A stretch of 11,277 nt of DNA, taken from contig JAJYWG010000389.1 in assembly GCA_021791615.1 (NCBI GenBank), forward strand, positions 1-11,277. The letters run 5' to 3'. The notes beneath the pieces are model-generated. The model had not been told where the DNA came from, searched no databases, and saw only the letters and a program-made list of their open reading frames with translations. Every line of letters starts with the position of its first letter. Within the stretch, counting starts at the first letter, position 1. Below, one piece after another: positions 1 through 5,261 of the stretch. Both the position numbers and the translations under genes were made by a program. The stretch is from Actinomycetes bacterium. Lineage in GTDB: Bacteria > Actinomycetota > Acidimicrobiia > Acidimicrobiales > RAAP-2.

Positions 1-37
1 TGGCCGATCCGCATCTCGACAACATACCTTGTCTAGG

Positions 38-119
38 TTATCGCGCTCGCTGCGGAGATCCAACGCCTAGGCAGAACGGCAGCTCACGGGCGTGGATGGC
101 ATTTCCGGCACCCACAGGC
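38..119 (-). pseudogene. 3' relic of an ogt-like methyltransferase gene
   Basis: Directly after the toxin stop codon, the minus strand reads P-VGAGNAIHARELPFC-LGVGS and ends at a TAA at 40-38. Ogt/MGMT proteins carry a block of the type AVGAAN...NP..VVPCHRV around the catalytic cysteine, and the intact paralogue in this window reads AVGTACATNPVPVVVPCHRV. The relic keeps VGA-N and a cysteine, but it is one codon shorter before the Cys and has lost the His-Arg that should follow. It lies on the same strand and in the right order relative to the 5' relic at 991-1161, with the toxin-antitoxin module in between. Taken alone the match is weak; its position makes it believable. It could be chance similarity. 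Confidence 0.4.
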
Positions 120-650
120 TCAGCTGTTGAGCAGGTCCAGCGAGTGCCATTCTTCGGCGAGGTGCGGCTCCAGGCGACCAAGGCCGATGTGCTGAACGAA
201 GACGGCGAGGACGTCCCCCACACCGGTAGCCGAGGGCGAGTTGATGCCATTTGCCCCGAGGGCATGTGCGGCGACGCCGAGATCCTGGCATGCGGTCCAG
301 TCGGGGCCGGTCAGGACGTCAGTGCCGAGGCCGATCTGGGCGCGGACGTCGCCGTCGGTAAGGTCGAGCACTCGGTCAAGGTCGATCTCGTAGCGGTAGA
401 GGACCCGCGGGAGTAGCCCCTCCACCCCGATCGCCTGGCGTTCGCCGAGCCTCTTCAGCTCCGCGACCGCGCACGGGCGGCTCTGGCAGATGTAGAGCAC
501 GGGGAAGCTTCCCGGCGGGTTGAACCGCCCGCCGTGAAGACGCGCCCCCTCGCCGCTCAGCGGGTCGTGGCGGGGCCCGAGGTGCCGAAAGCCTTGACCG
601 ATGAACGGCGTGAGTGGCGCGGCGGCCACCCGGCCGGCGTCGACGACCAC
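120..650 (-). CDS. mbcT: RES-domain toxin, MbcT-like (NAD+-degrading)
   Basis: A 176-residue protein of the RES family, toxins that degrade NAD+ (NAD+ phosphorylase in mycobacterial MbcT). The N-terminal block RHDPLSGEGARLHGGRFNPP (residues 27-46) closely follows the MbcT signature and holds the conserved Arg (R42). The family Glu is in AVAEL (E64), and the conserved Ser region is NSPSATGVG (residues 137-145). Length fits the family. The GTG start at 650 lies 4 bases after the antitoxin TAA. An in-frame TGA just upstream excludes a longer form, so translation probably restarts from the antitoxin; AAGAGG abuts the GTG without a normal spacer. All three signature regions are present, so I expect an active toxin held by the upstream MbcA-like protein. 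Function is known from the family, not shown here. Confidence 0.93.
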   Translation of the reverse strand: MVVDAGRVAAAPLTPFIGQGFRHLGPRHDPLSGEGARLHGGRFNPPGSFPVLYICQSRPCAVAELKRLGERQAIGVEGLLPRVLYRYEIDLDRVLDLTDGDVRAQIGLGTDVLTGPDWTACQDLGVAAHALGANGINSPSATGVGDVLAVFVQHIGLGRLEPHLAEEWHSLDLLNS

Positions 651-654
651 CCTC

Positions 655-990
655 TTATGCCGTCACGCCCTCGGCCATGGCGAGCACCGCGCCGATCACC
701 CTGCGGTACTCGCCCTCGGCGATCAGCTCCAAGGGCTTTCGCCAGTCGAGGTCGGGGTTCGGGCTGCGCAGCCATAGCCGGGCCGGCTCGTCGCGGAGCA
801 CAGACCGGAGCTGGTCCACCACGGCCTTGAGCTCCAAGAGCCGGTCCTCTGCGTCACGCCGGGGCATCGCCTTGGCCGTCGTCCAGCGGCTCACGCTGCG
901 CGAGGTGGCACCCGTGATCTGAGCCAGGTCCCCCGCGTCGACGACGTGGGTGCCGATCAGCTCGTCGAGGACGCCGCCCAGTACCGCCAT
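655..990 (-). CDS. mbcA: MbcA-like Xre/ParS-type antitoxin
   Basis: A 111-residue antitoxin of the MbcA/ParS/Xre (DUF2384) family. An N-terminal HTH reads AGDLAQITGATSRSVSRW, followed by a C-terminal toxin-binding part with LWLRSPNPDLDWRKPLELI and EGEYRRVIGAVLAMAEGV, the family hallmark. It should neutralise the RES toxin by blocking its active site and repress its own operon. The start is ATG at 990, with AAGGAG 4 bases upstream. The frame stays open upstream to 1110, but those residues belong to the ogt relic, not to the antitoxin. Antitoxin-first order and near-contiguous genes (4 bases apart) are normal for the type. Confidence 0.93.
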   Translation of the reverse strand: MAVLGGVLDELIGTHVVDAGDLAQITGATSRSVSRWTTAKAMPRRDAEDRLLELKAVVDQLRSVLRDEPARLWLRSPNPDLDWRKPLELIAEGEYRRVIGAVLAMAEGVTA

Positions 991-998
991 CACTCTCC

Positions 999-1012
999 TT
1001 ACAGTCGTGTAA
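999..1012. promoter_or_regulatory. Inverted repeat in mbcA leader, probable operator
   Basis: TTACAGTCGTGTAA is a perfect inverted repeat (TTACA, 4-base centre, TGTAA) between the putative -10 and the antitoxin Shine-Dalgarno sequence. One arm overlaps the first bases of AAGGAG, so either repressor binding or RNA folding could limit translation. Autoregulation by the MbcA-like protein is the natural reading but is inferred. The same bases also fit decayed ogt codons (SSYTTV). Confidence 0.5.
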
Positions 1013-1030
1013 CTCGACAGGCCAATGTCC

Positions 1031-1059
1031 AGTATAATGTCGTTTGAACGTCTGGCGAA
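1031..1059 (-). promoter_or_regulatory. Putative promoter of the mbcA-mbcT operon
   Basis: On the minus strand TATACT (1036-1031) resembles a -10 box. TTCGCC (1059-1054) stands 17 bases upstream as a weak -35. The predicted start lies about 35 bases before the antitoxin ATG. The stretch is notably AT-rich for this DNA. The plus strand also reads TATAAT here, but no gene follows in that direction. Confidence 0.4.
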
Positions 1060-1161
1060 CAGCATCGGAGCAGCGCCCGGCAGTTCGAAGCTGTTGCGGC
1101 GCCGGGAGAGCTAGCGGTCCGACTGCCGGGTCGCTCGGTGGCTGGGATGGCTCCGAGACGG

Positions 1162-1566
1162 CTACGGCGGGGGCGGAAGCACGAGCTGTGACTGGGTGAC
1201 TCGGGCGACGAGCCGGGCGTCGTCGTCGATCAGGTCGGTCTCGACCACGATGATCCGGCGCCCTCGCTGGAGGGGCCGGGAGATTGCGTCGAGGTGGCCG
1301 TCGGCGACAGCTCGGAGGAAGTTGGTCTTCGACTCGATGGTGATGGTGGAGGCGCCGTCGGGGAGATTGAGGTAGGCGCACAGCACCCCGGTGCTGTCCG
1401 CCAATGCCATGAGGACTCCGCCGTGGAGGAGGCCTCCGGCGGTGCAGAGCCGCTCGCGCCAAAAAAGGCGTGCTCGGACCTCGTCGGGATCCGCCGCCAG
1501 CAGTTCGACGCCGAGCGTCTGGGCGAAGGGCATCAGCGCCCGCAGGTCGACGGGGCGGTCGGTCAC
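1162..1566 (-). CDS. PaaI-family hotdog thioesterase
   Basis: A 134-residue single hotdog domain of the PaaI/YbgC-like acyl-CoA thioesterase group. The family core GLLHGGVLMALADSTGVLCA (residues about 45-64) contains the HGG motif and the acidic residue in ADS. The following strand TITIESKTNFLRAVADGHL is the usual substrate-groove strand, and the C-terminal strands are RRIIVVETDLIDDDARLVARVTQSQ. It probably hydrolyses an acyl- or aryl-CoA in the cytoplasm; the substrate cannot be read from sequence. The GTG start overlaps the regulator's TGA (GTGA), so the two genes are translationally coupled, and frameshifting of the regulator could lower its expression. The start keeps the family's usual length. 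Confidence 0.9.
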   Translation of the reverse strand: MTDRPVDLRALMPFAQTLGVELLAADPDEVRARLFWRERLCTAGGLLHGGVLMALADSTGVLCAYLNLPDGASTITIESKTNFLRAVADGHLDAISRPLQRGRRIIVVETDLIDDDARLVARVTQSQLVLPPPP

Positions 1567-2425
1567 CTGGGAGACCTCGTTCGGTGCTCGGCGAGGCGGC
1601 GCAGCAGGTCGGCGCTGGCCGTATCGGCGGGAAGGAAGGTCTCGATGGCGAGGTCGGCGGAGGTGACCTCGATGGGGCGCCCAAGGTGGTGATCACCGAG
1701 AACAGCCGCACCCCGCCCAAGGCGGTGGCGAGCTCGAAGCTCCCGAGCAGCGGGCCGCCATGCCCTGGGCTGGCGGTGCTCTCGGGGTCGGGCAGGTACC
1801 CCTCGAGCTCGTCGAGAAGCCTGGCCAGCTCCTCGTCGGCGGCGTCGAGGGACTTGCGGCGCAGGCGCGCGAAGAAGGCCAGGTTGCACGCCGGCGACGG
1901 CGTCGAGATGGCCGGCAGGCCGCCGGGGTGGAAGGCGAGGCGCAACACGTTGACCGGCGGTTCGAGGAGGGCAGGGTCGACGCCGTCGGTGAGGAGGCCG
2001 GCCGCGTCGTTGGCGGCTAGCAGGTTCCAGGTGCGGTCCACCACCAGGGCCGGGTTCGGCTCGAGCCCGGCGAGCATGAGCTCAAGCGCCTGGCGGAGCG
2101 CTTCGAGGTCGGGATGGTCATAGGGCCGTTCGGGGTGCTCGGGGGCATAACCGGCGGCGAGCAGCAACCGGTTGCGCTCACGAAGCGGCAGATCGAGACA
2201 GACCGCCAGATGGGCGAGCAGCTCCCGGCTGGCTTTTGCCCGGCCGGTCTCGACGAAGCTCAGATGCCGGGCGGACACCCCCGCGGCCAGAGCCAGGTCG
2301 AGCTGGCTGAGGCGGCGGCGCAGCCGCCAGGACCGCAGCAGCCCCCCGCACGTCGGCGTTCCCTCGCCGATGACCGCGCTGCTGACCATGTCACGACCAT
2401 AGAAGCCCGACCGCCGAGCCTCCAT
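1563..2425 (-). pseudogene. XRE-family (MmyB-like) regulator, frameshifted
   Basis: Transcription factor with an N-terminal XRE HTH (residues about 29-83; LRRRLSQLDLALAAGVSARH and FVETGRAKASRELL) and a MmyB/MLTR-type ligand-binding domain (from about 105; NPALVVDRTWNLLAANDAA, PPVNVLRLAFHPGG). The reading frame breaks near 1674-1682. Up to there it reads VRLFSVITTLGAP, and in the next frame it continues as IEVTSADLAIETFLPADTAS to a TGA at 1565-1563. One missing C (minus strand) in a short C run accounts for this; restored, the protein is 287 residues, normal for the family, with the break near residue 248. As written, the frame runs on into a Pro/Arg-rich tail lacking family character. Start ATG 2425 follows GGAAGG; ATG 2389 is an alternative. 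A real mutation or a base-call error are both possible. Confidence 0.85.
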
Positions 2426-2440
2426 TACCTTCCAGGTAAT
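2424..2440. promoter_or_regulatory. Perfect inverted repeat at the regulator start, probable operator
   Basis: ATTACCTTCCAGGTAAT has 7-base arms around a 3-base centre. It covers the Shine-Dalgarno and start codon of the XRE/MmyB-like gene and lies 35 bases before the divergent MFS start. An XRE dimer bound here could control both genes. Operator function is inferred from symmetry and position. Confidence 0.5.
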
Positions 2441-2475
2441 CGACGGCCCTACCGGCAGCGGCGCAGCCTGGGGAG

Positions 2476-2896
2476 GTGAGCAGCCCCCGACCCCACGCCT
2501 GCGGCCCCAGCACGACCGTCGCCACTCGAACCCGGCCGCCCACGAGACGTGCTGTCGGGTTCTGGCTGGCCGCCGCCACCTACCTGGTGCTGCTCGCCGG
2601 CACCAACATCCCGACCCCCCTCTACGGCCGCTACGCGTCGGCGTTCGGGTTCGGGCCGGCGACGCTCACCGCCGTCTTCGCCGTCTACGTCGCCGCGCTC
2701 ATACCCTCCCTGCTGTTCGTCGGGCCGCTCTCCGACGCCATCGGCCGCCGGGCGGTCCTCCTTCCCGCCATCGCCCTCGGCATCGCCGGCGCGGCCCTCT
2801 TCGCCGTCGCCGCGAGCACCGGTTGGCTCTACGCCGCCCGGCTGGTCCAAGGCGTCGCCCTCGGCGCCGCCTCCGGGCCGATCACCGCCCTCCAGT
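2476..2896 (+). pseudogene. Truncated MFS exporter (first four helices)
   Basis: The first about 140 residues are typical of a DHA1-type drug:H+ antiporter. TM1 is near 27-45 (FWLAAATYLVLLAGTNIPTP), TM2 near 62-82, then the loop motif GPLSDAIGRR (83-92), TM3 near 94-113, and TM4 near 117-137 with ARLVQGVALGAASG. The similarity then ends abruptly, and Arg-rich sequence unlike the family leads in frame to the TacA antitoxin start at 3037. MFS transporters have 12 or 14 helices, so this one cannot transport. The other helices are not found elsewhere in the window, so the event was a replacement or deletion, not a clean insertion. The GTG at 2476 directly abuts GGGGAGG, closer than normal, so the start is uncertain. 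Divergence from the XRE/MmyB gene suggests it was once the regulated exporter. Confidence 0.85.
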
Positions 2897-2959
2897 CGTT
2901 CGGCACGGAAGCCGCGTACGCGTCCCGGAAGCCGTTCGGCTTGCGGGCACGCCAGGCGC

Positions 2960-2999
2960 CGCGCCGGTCTCGCAATCTGGTACGGCGCGCCGGTCTCGC
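2960..2999. repeat. 14-bp direct repeat, two copies
   Basis: CGCGCCGGTCTCGC occurs at 2960-2973 and again at 2986-2999, a 26-base period, just before the tacAT operator. It may be a binding site, or a slippage or insertion scar at the MFS breakpoint. Confidence 0.6.
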
Positions 3000-3029
3000 T
3001 GTCCGGACGTTGTCCGGACGCGGTAGACT
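3000..3029 (+). promoter_or_regulatory. tacAT promoter with two tandem palindromic operators
   Basis: TGTCCGGACG occurs twice (3000-3009 and 3011-3020). Each copy contains the perfect palindrome GTCCGGAC (3001-3008 and 3012-3019), 11 bases apart, about one helical turn. TAGACT (3024-3029) follows as a -10 box, and exactly 7 bases separate it from the ATG. No Shine-Dalgarno is present, so the mRNA is probably leaderless. Paired sites at one-turn spacing fit cooperative binding by the ribbon-helix-helix antitoxin or TA complex; that is inferred. Confidence 0.55.
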
Positions 3030-3036
3030 TTCCATC

Positions 3037-3327
3037 ATGAGCGACGCCGCTGTCCGCCCCTCGAAACGTCACCGCCTAGAGATGCGGGTGACCCCTGAGC
3101 AAGAGGCCCTCATCCGCCACGCCGCAGGCCTTGAGGGTACGACGGTGACCGCTTTCGTGCTCGACACGGTGACCACGCGGGCGAGCAGCGTGATCGAAGC
3201 CCACCGAGATCTTGTGCTGTCGAACGAGGTCTTCGATCGTTTCCTCGCCGAGCTGGACAAGCCGGCAATGCCCGTTCCCGAACTGGTCGAGCTGTTTCAC
3301 AACCATCCGAAGCTGCCCGAGGCGTGA
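3037..3327 (+). CDS. tacA: TacA-like DUF1778 antitoxin
   Basis: A 96-residue DUF1778 antitoxin. The N-terminal ribbon-helix-helix part reads KRHRLEMRVTPEQEALIRHA and LEGTTVTAFVLDTVTTRA. The C-terminal toxin-binding tail contains LVLSNEVFDRFLAELDKP. Family members bind their operator and wrap around a GNAT toxin. The ATG at 3037 is chosen because the family begins there, although the frame stays open into the MFS remnant upstream: a 283-residue chimera would result from starting at 2476. The stop overlaps the toxin start (GTGA), so the pair is co-translated, the normal TacAT arrangement. Confidence 0.92.
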   Translation: MSDAAVRPSKRHRLEMRVTPEQEALIRHAAGLEGTTVTAFVLDTVTTRASSVIEAHRDLVLSNEVFDRFLAELDKPAMPVPELVELFHNHPKLPEA

Positions 3328-3818
3328 GCGGTCGTCGCCTTGAGCGGCTCGGTCCCCATCATCATCTCGACGAGTTTCATTCGGGCAAGGAGATGCTCGA
3401 CCGCTGGCTGCAGGCTCATGCCCTTGCCTGCCAGCAGATGGACGTGGCTCGCACCTTCGTGCTGGTCGAGGCTGAACGTGTCGTCGGCTACTTCAGCCTC
3501 ACCATGGGCTCCGTGCAGCGAGCCGAGGCACCCCCGGCGCTGGTACGCGGCCTGCCGGGTTACCCCGTTGGGATGGCCCTGCTCGCCCGACTGGCGGTCG
3601 ACGCTCGCTATCAGGGCAAGGGACTCGGTGCGCTACTCCTCGCCGAGGCGCTGCGAAAGGCTGTGGCCGCCGGAGAAGCGGCTGCTGCCCGCCTCGTCGT
3701 GGTGGACGCCCTCGACGAGGCCGCAGCCCGCTTCTACGTCCATCACGGCTTCGTCGCGGTCCCCGAGCATCCTCTTCGGCTCTACCGACGGATGAAGGAC
3801 ATTCGAGCGTCGCAGTAG
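3324..3818 (+). CDS. tacT: TacT-like GNAT toxin (aminoacyl-tRNA acetyltransferase)
   Basis: A 164-residue GNAT toxin. Family members acetylate the amino group of aminoacyl-tRNA and stop translation. Visible signatures are F-SGKEMLDRWLQAHA near the N-terminus (18-33), ARTFVL and VVGYFSLTMGSV (42-64), LPGYPVG before MALLARLAVDARYQGKGLG (acetyl-CoA loop, 95-102), then RLVVVDALDEAAARFYVHHGF, in which Tyr138 corresponds to the catalytic tyrosine. Full length for the family with no visible defect. The GTG start lies within the antitoxin's stop overlap. Which tRNA it modifies cannot be deduced. Confidence 0.92.
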   Translation: MSGRRLERLGPHHHLDEFHSGKEMLDRWLQAHALACQQMDVARTFVLVEAERVVGYFSLTMGSVQRAEAPPALVRGLPGYPVGMALLARLAVDARYQGKGLGALLLAEALRKAVAAGEAAAARLVVVDALDEAAARFYVHHGFVAVPEHPLRLYRRMKDIRASQ

Positions 3819-3836
3819 TGGATCGGCGAGTGACAC

Positions 3837-3874
3837 GCTCATCCGTGAGCAGAGCTGAAATGCCTGTCTCAGCT
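3837..3874. terminator. Two small stem-loops between convergent genes
   Basis: GCTCA-TCCG-TGAGC (3837-3850) and AGCTGA-N10-TCAGCT (3853-3874) lie between the stops of tacT (+) and the GNAT gene (-); the second includes the latter's stop codon. Their position suits bidirectional termination, but stems are short and there is no T run. Confidence 0.3.
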
Positions 3875-4462
3875 TCCGGGGCGCCCTCCAGGCCACTCAT
3901 GGTCGAGAATCGACATCATCACCTCGTCGTACCACCGCCCGTCGTGCCATACCGACTCGCGATGGCGCCCTTCTTCGACGAACCCAGCCTTCTCATAGGC
4001 GCGGACCGCTGCCATGTTGAACGCCGCTACCTCGAGCTGGACACGGTGCAGCCCCATCTCCCTGAAGCCGTAGTCGACGATGACGCGCATCGCGTCGGTG
4101 CCGAAGCCGCGGCCCGTGTGCTCGCGGCCCAGCGCAATGCCGATCGTGGCGTTCCGGTCCTTTGGCCGCGCGCCCCACAACCCGAGGCTGCCGACCAGGA
4201 CGGGTGGATCATCCAGAGTCTCGATCGCGAAGCCGAGGTCATCCCTTTCGTTCGCGCACCATCTCGCGATCCGCTCCTTCGCCGCCGCTTCCGATGGAGG
4301 CACCACCCAGTTCGACCCAGTCGTCATGCGGCCGGGGTCCATCTCCCACCTCGCCAGCGTCGGCAGATCGTCCTCGCGCAGACCACGCAACCGGACCTGC
4401 TCGCCGACGAGTATTGAGTCGCCGTAAGCAAACGCGCTGTCAACATCGGTCAGTGCAGTCAT
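3869..4462 (-). CDS. RimJ/RimL-type GNAT N-acetyltransferase
   Basis: A 197-residue acetyltransferase of the RimJ/RimL/SpeG-like branch. The first domain strand is VGEQVRLRGLREDDLPTLAR (19-38). The acetyl-CoA loop is GREHTGRGFGTDAMRVIVDY (112-131). Typical C-terminal features are GLHRVQLEVAAFNMAAVRAY (137-156) and EKAGFVEEGRHRES (157-170). It likely acetylates an amino group of a protein or small molecule; the substrate is unknown and it is unrelated to the TacT type next door. ATG 4462 has GGCAGGA upstream. The frame is open to a GTG at 4600, adding 46 residues that are not acetyltransferase-like, so the shorter form is preferred. It lies downstream of ogt on the same strand, 178 bases away. 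Confidence 0.88.
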   Translation of the reverse strand: MTALTDVDSAFAYGDSILVGEQVRLRGLREDDLPTLARWEMDPGRMTTGSNWVVPPSEAAAKERIARWCANERDDLGFAIETLDDPPVLVGSLGLWGARPKDRNATIGIALGREHTGRGFGTDAMRVIVDYGFREMGLHRVQLEVAAFNMAAVRAYEKAGFVEEGRHRESVWHDGRWYDEVMMSILDHEWPGGRPGS

Positions 4463-4640
4463 GCCGTCAATCCTGCCCTCTACCAGCAGCTTGCCCGCAA
4501 GTGGATGGCTGATGGGATCGGGGTGGTCGAAGGACCACTGGGCGTAGCGGTCCGCTTCCCCCTGGACAAGCAGCTGCGGGTCGCCCTCGTCGAGCACCAC
4601 CGAGCTGGGTTCAGCGCAACCCCTTCAGTTCCAGCGGTCG
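4463..4640 (-). other. Spacer with in-frame open stretch ahead of GNAT gene
   Basis: From GTG 4600 the frame reads with good coding character, including RYAQWSFDHPDPISHPLAGK and LLVEGRIDGMTALTDVDSAF, and continues into the acetyltransferase. I do not recognise it. It may be the tail of a lost small domain fused by deletion, a genuine N-terminal extension, or chance. No clear promoter seen. Confidence 0.3.
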
Positions 4641-5261
4641 TCACGGTCGGTCGGCGGTTTCGAGGGCGAGCAGGGCGCGCTTGGCTTCGACCCCGCCGAC
4701 GTAGCCGCCAGCGCTCCCGTCGCTGCGAACGACTCGATGGCAGGGAACCACCACGGGCACCGGATTGGTGGCGCACGCGGTGCCGACCGCCCGCACCGCC
4801 TTGGGATTGCCCAGGGCGGCTGCCACGGCGGCGTAGGAGGCCGTCGAGCCATAGTCGAGATCGGCGAGCCGGCCGAGAACCAGGCGACGGAAGCCGTGCG
4901 CGAGCTGCAGATCGAGCGGCAGCTCGAAGCTGTGGCGCCGCCCGGAGAAGTACTCGTCCAACTGCCGGGCCGCCGGGTCGAGCCGGGAGGGGGCGCGCAG
5001 CACCCGGGGGCTCACCTTGCGGGCCAGGTCGTCGAGCACTGCATCGTGGCCCTGCGCGTCGAATGCGATGCGGACGAGTCCCACAGTGGTCGCGGCGAGA
5101 AGGAGCGAGCCGACCGGGGTGTCGAGGATGCGGTAGGCGACGTCGAGAAGATCCTCGCTCGAGGCGGCTTCGACCAGTCGGGCGTGGAGACGCGCCATCG
5201 ACTCCACCGACTCGTCGTCGTGCTGGCCCAGCCGGGTGAGAATGTCGCGCTCGAAGGTCAT
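4641..5261 (-). CDS. ogt: Methylated-DNA-[protein]-cysteine S-methyltransferase
   Basis: A 206-residue repair protein that removes alkyl groups from O6-alkylguanine in DNA by irreversible transfer to its own cysteine. The active site VVVPCHRVVRSDG carries Cys174 in PCHR (173-176), followed by the loop GGYVGG. Upstream are the DNA-binding helix region YGSTASYAAVAAALGNPKAV (137-156) and RAVGTACATNP (157-167). The N-terminal part has the domain strand LDTPVGSLLLAATTVGLVRI, preceded by about 40 charged residues, which I take as an extension of the Ogt domain. ATG 5261 has GGGAG upstream and overlaps the sigma-factor stop (ATGA), so the two are co-translated. It appears fully functional. Its segment 4917-4967 matches the relic at 1078-1128. 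Confidence 0.95.
   Translation of the reverse strand: MTFERDILTRLGQHDDESVESMARLHARLVEAASSEDLLDVAYRILDTPVGSLLLAATTVGLVRIAFDAQGHDAVLDDLARKVSPRVLRAPSRLDPAARQLDEYFSGRRHSFELPLDLQLAHGFRRLVLGRLADLDYGSTASYAAVAAALGNPKAVRAVGTACATNPVPVVVPCHRVVRSDGSAGGYVGGVEAKRALLALETADRP

Larger units (their letters stand above)
991..1161 (-). pseudogene. 5' relic of an ogt-like methyltransferase gene
   Basis: Bases 1078-1128 match 4917-4967 of the intact ogt in this window at 41 of 51 positions without gaps, both read on the minus strand. The relic translates as RQSDR-stop-LSRRRNSFELP, against RQLDEYFSGRRHSFELP in the intact protein (11/17 identical). The in-frame TAG is at 1113-1111. After a few lost codons, similarity seems to resume in the same frame: FARR...LDIGLSSYTTV against FRRL...LDYGSTASYAAV. 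The antitoxin gene then begins where the Ogt active-site region should follow. On the other side, PSR-x-x-P before RQ hints that similarity reaches the thioesterase stop codon. It is dead as a gene: stop codon, lost codons and no catalytic PCHR. Part of it now serves as the leader of the TA operon. Confidence 0.65.
2897..3036. other. Junction sequence between MFS remnant and tacAT
   Basis: No recognisable protein in any frame. It holds a stem-loop at 2924-2947 (CCCG, one mismatch, AAGCC, GTTC loop, GGCTT, mismatch, CGGG) without a T tract, a 14-base direct repeat, and the tacAT operator region. The breakpoint of the MFS gene lies near its left end. Confidence 0.5.

Noticed and set aside
1076..1130. 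CCCGGCAGT/ACTGCCGGG 9-base inverted repeat as a terminator of the thioesterase operon
   Set aside because: The spacer is 37 bases with no T run, and the arms are inherited from ogt coding sequence: the intact ogt has CGGCAG/CTGCCG at the same positions. It could still fold but need not be a terminator.
854..1670. Long minus-strand frame continuing the XRE regulator to 523 residues
   Set aside because: The added tail is Pro/Arg-rich, antisense-like in character, and overlaps the thioesterase and antitoxin genes in other frames; it exists only because of the frameshift.
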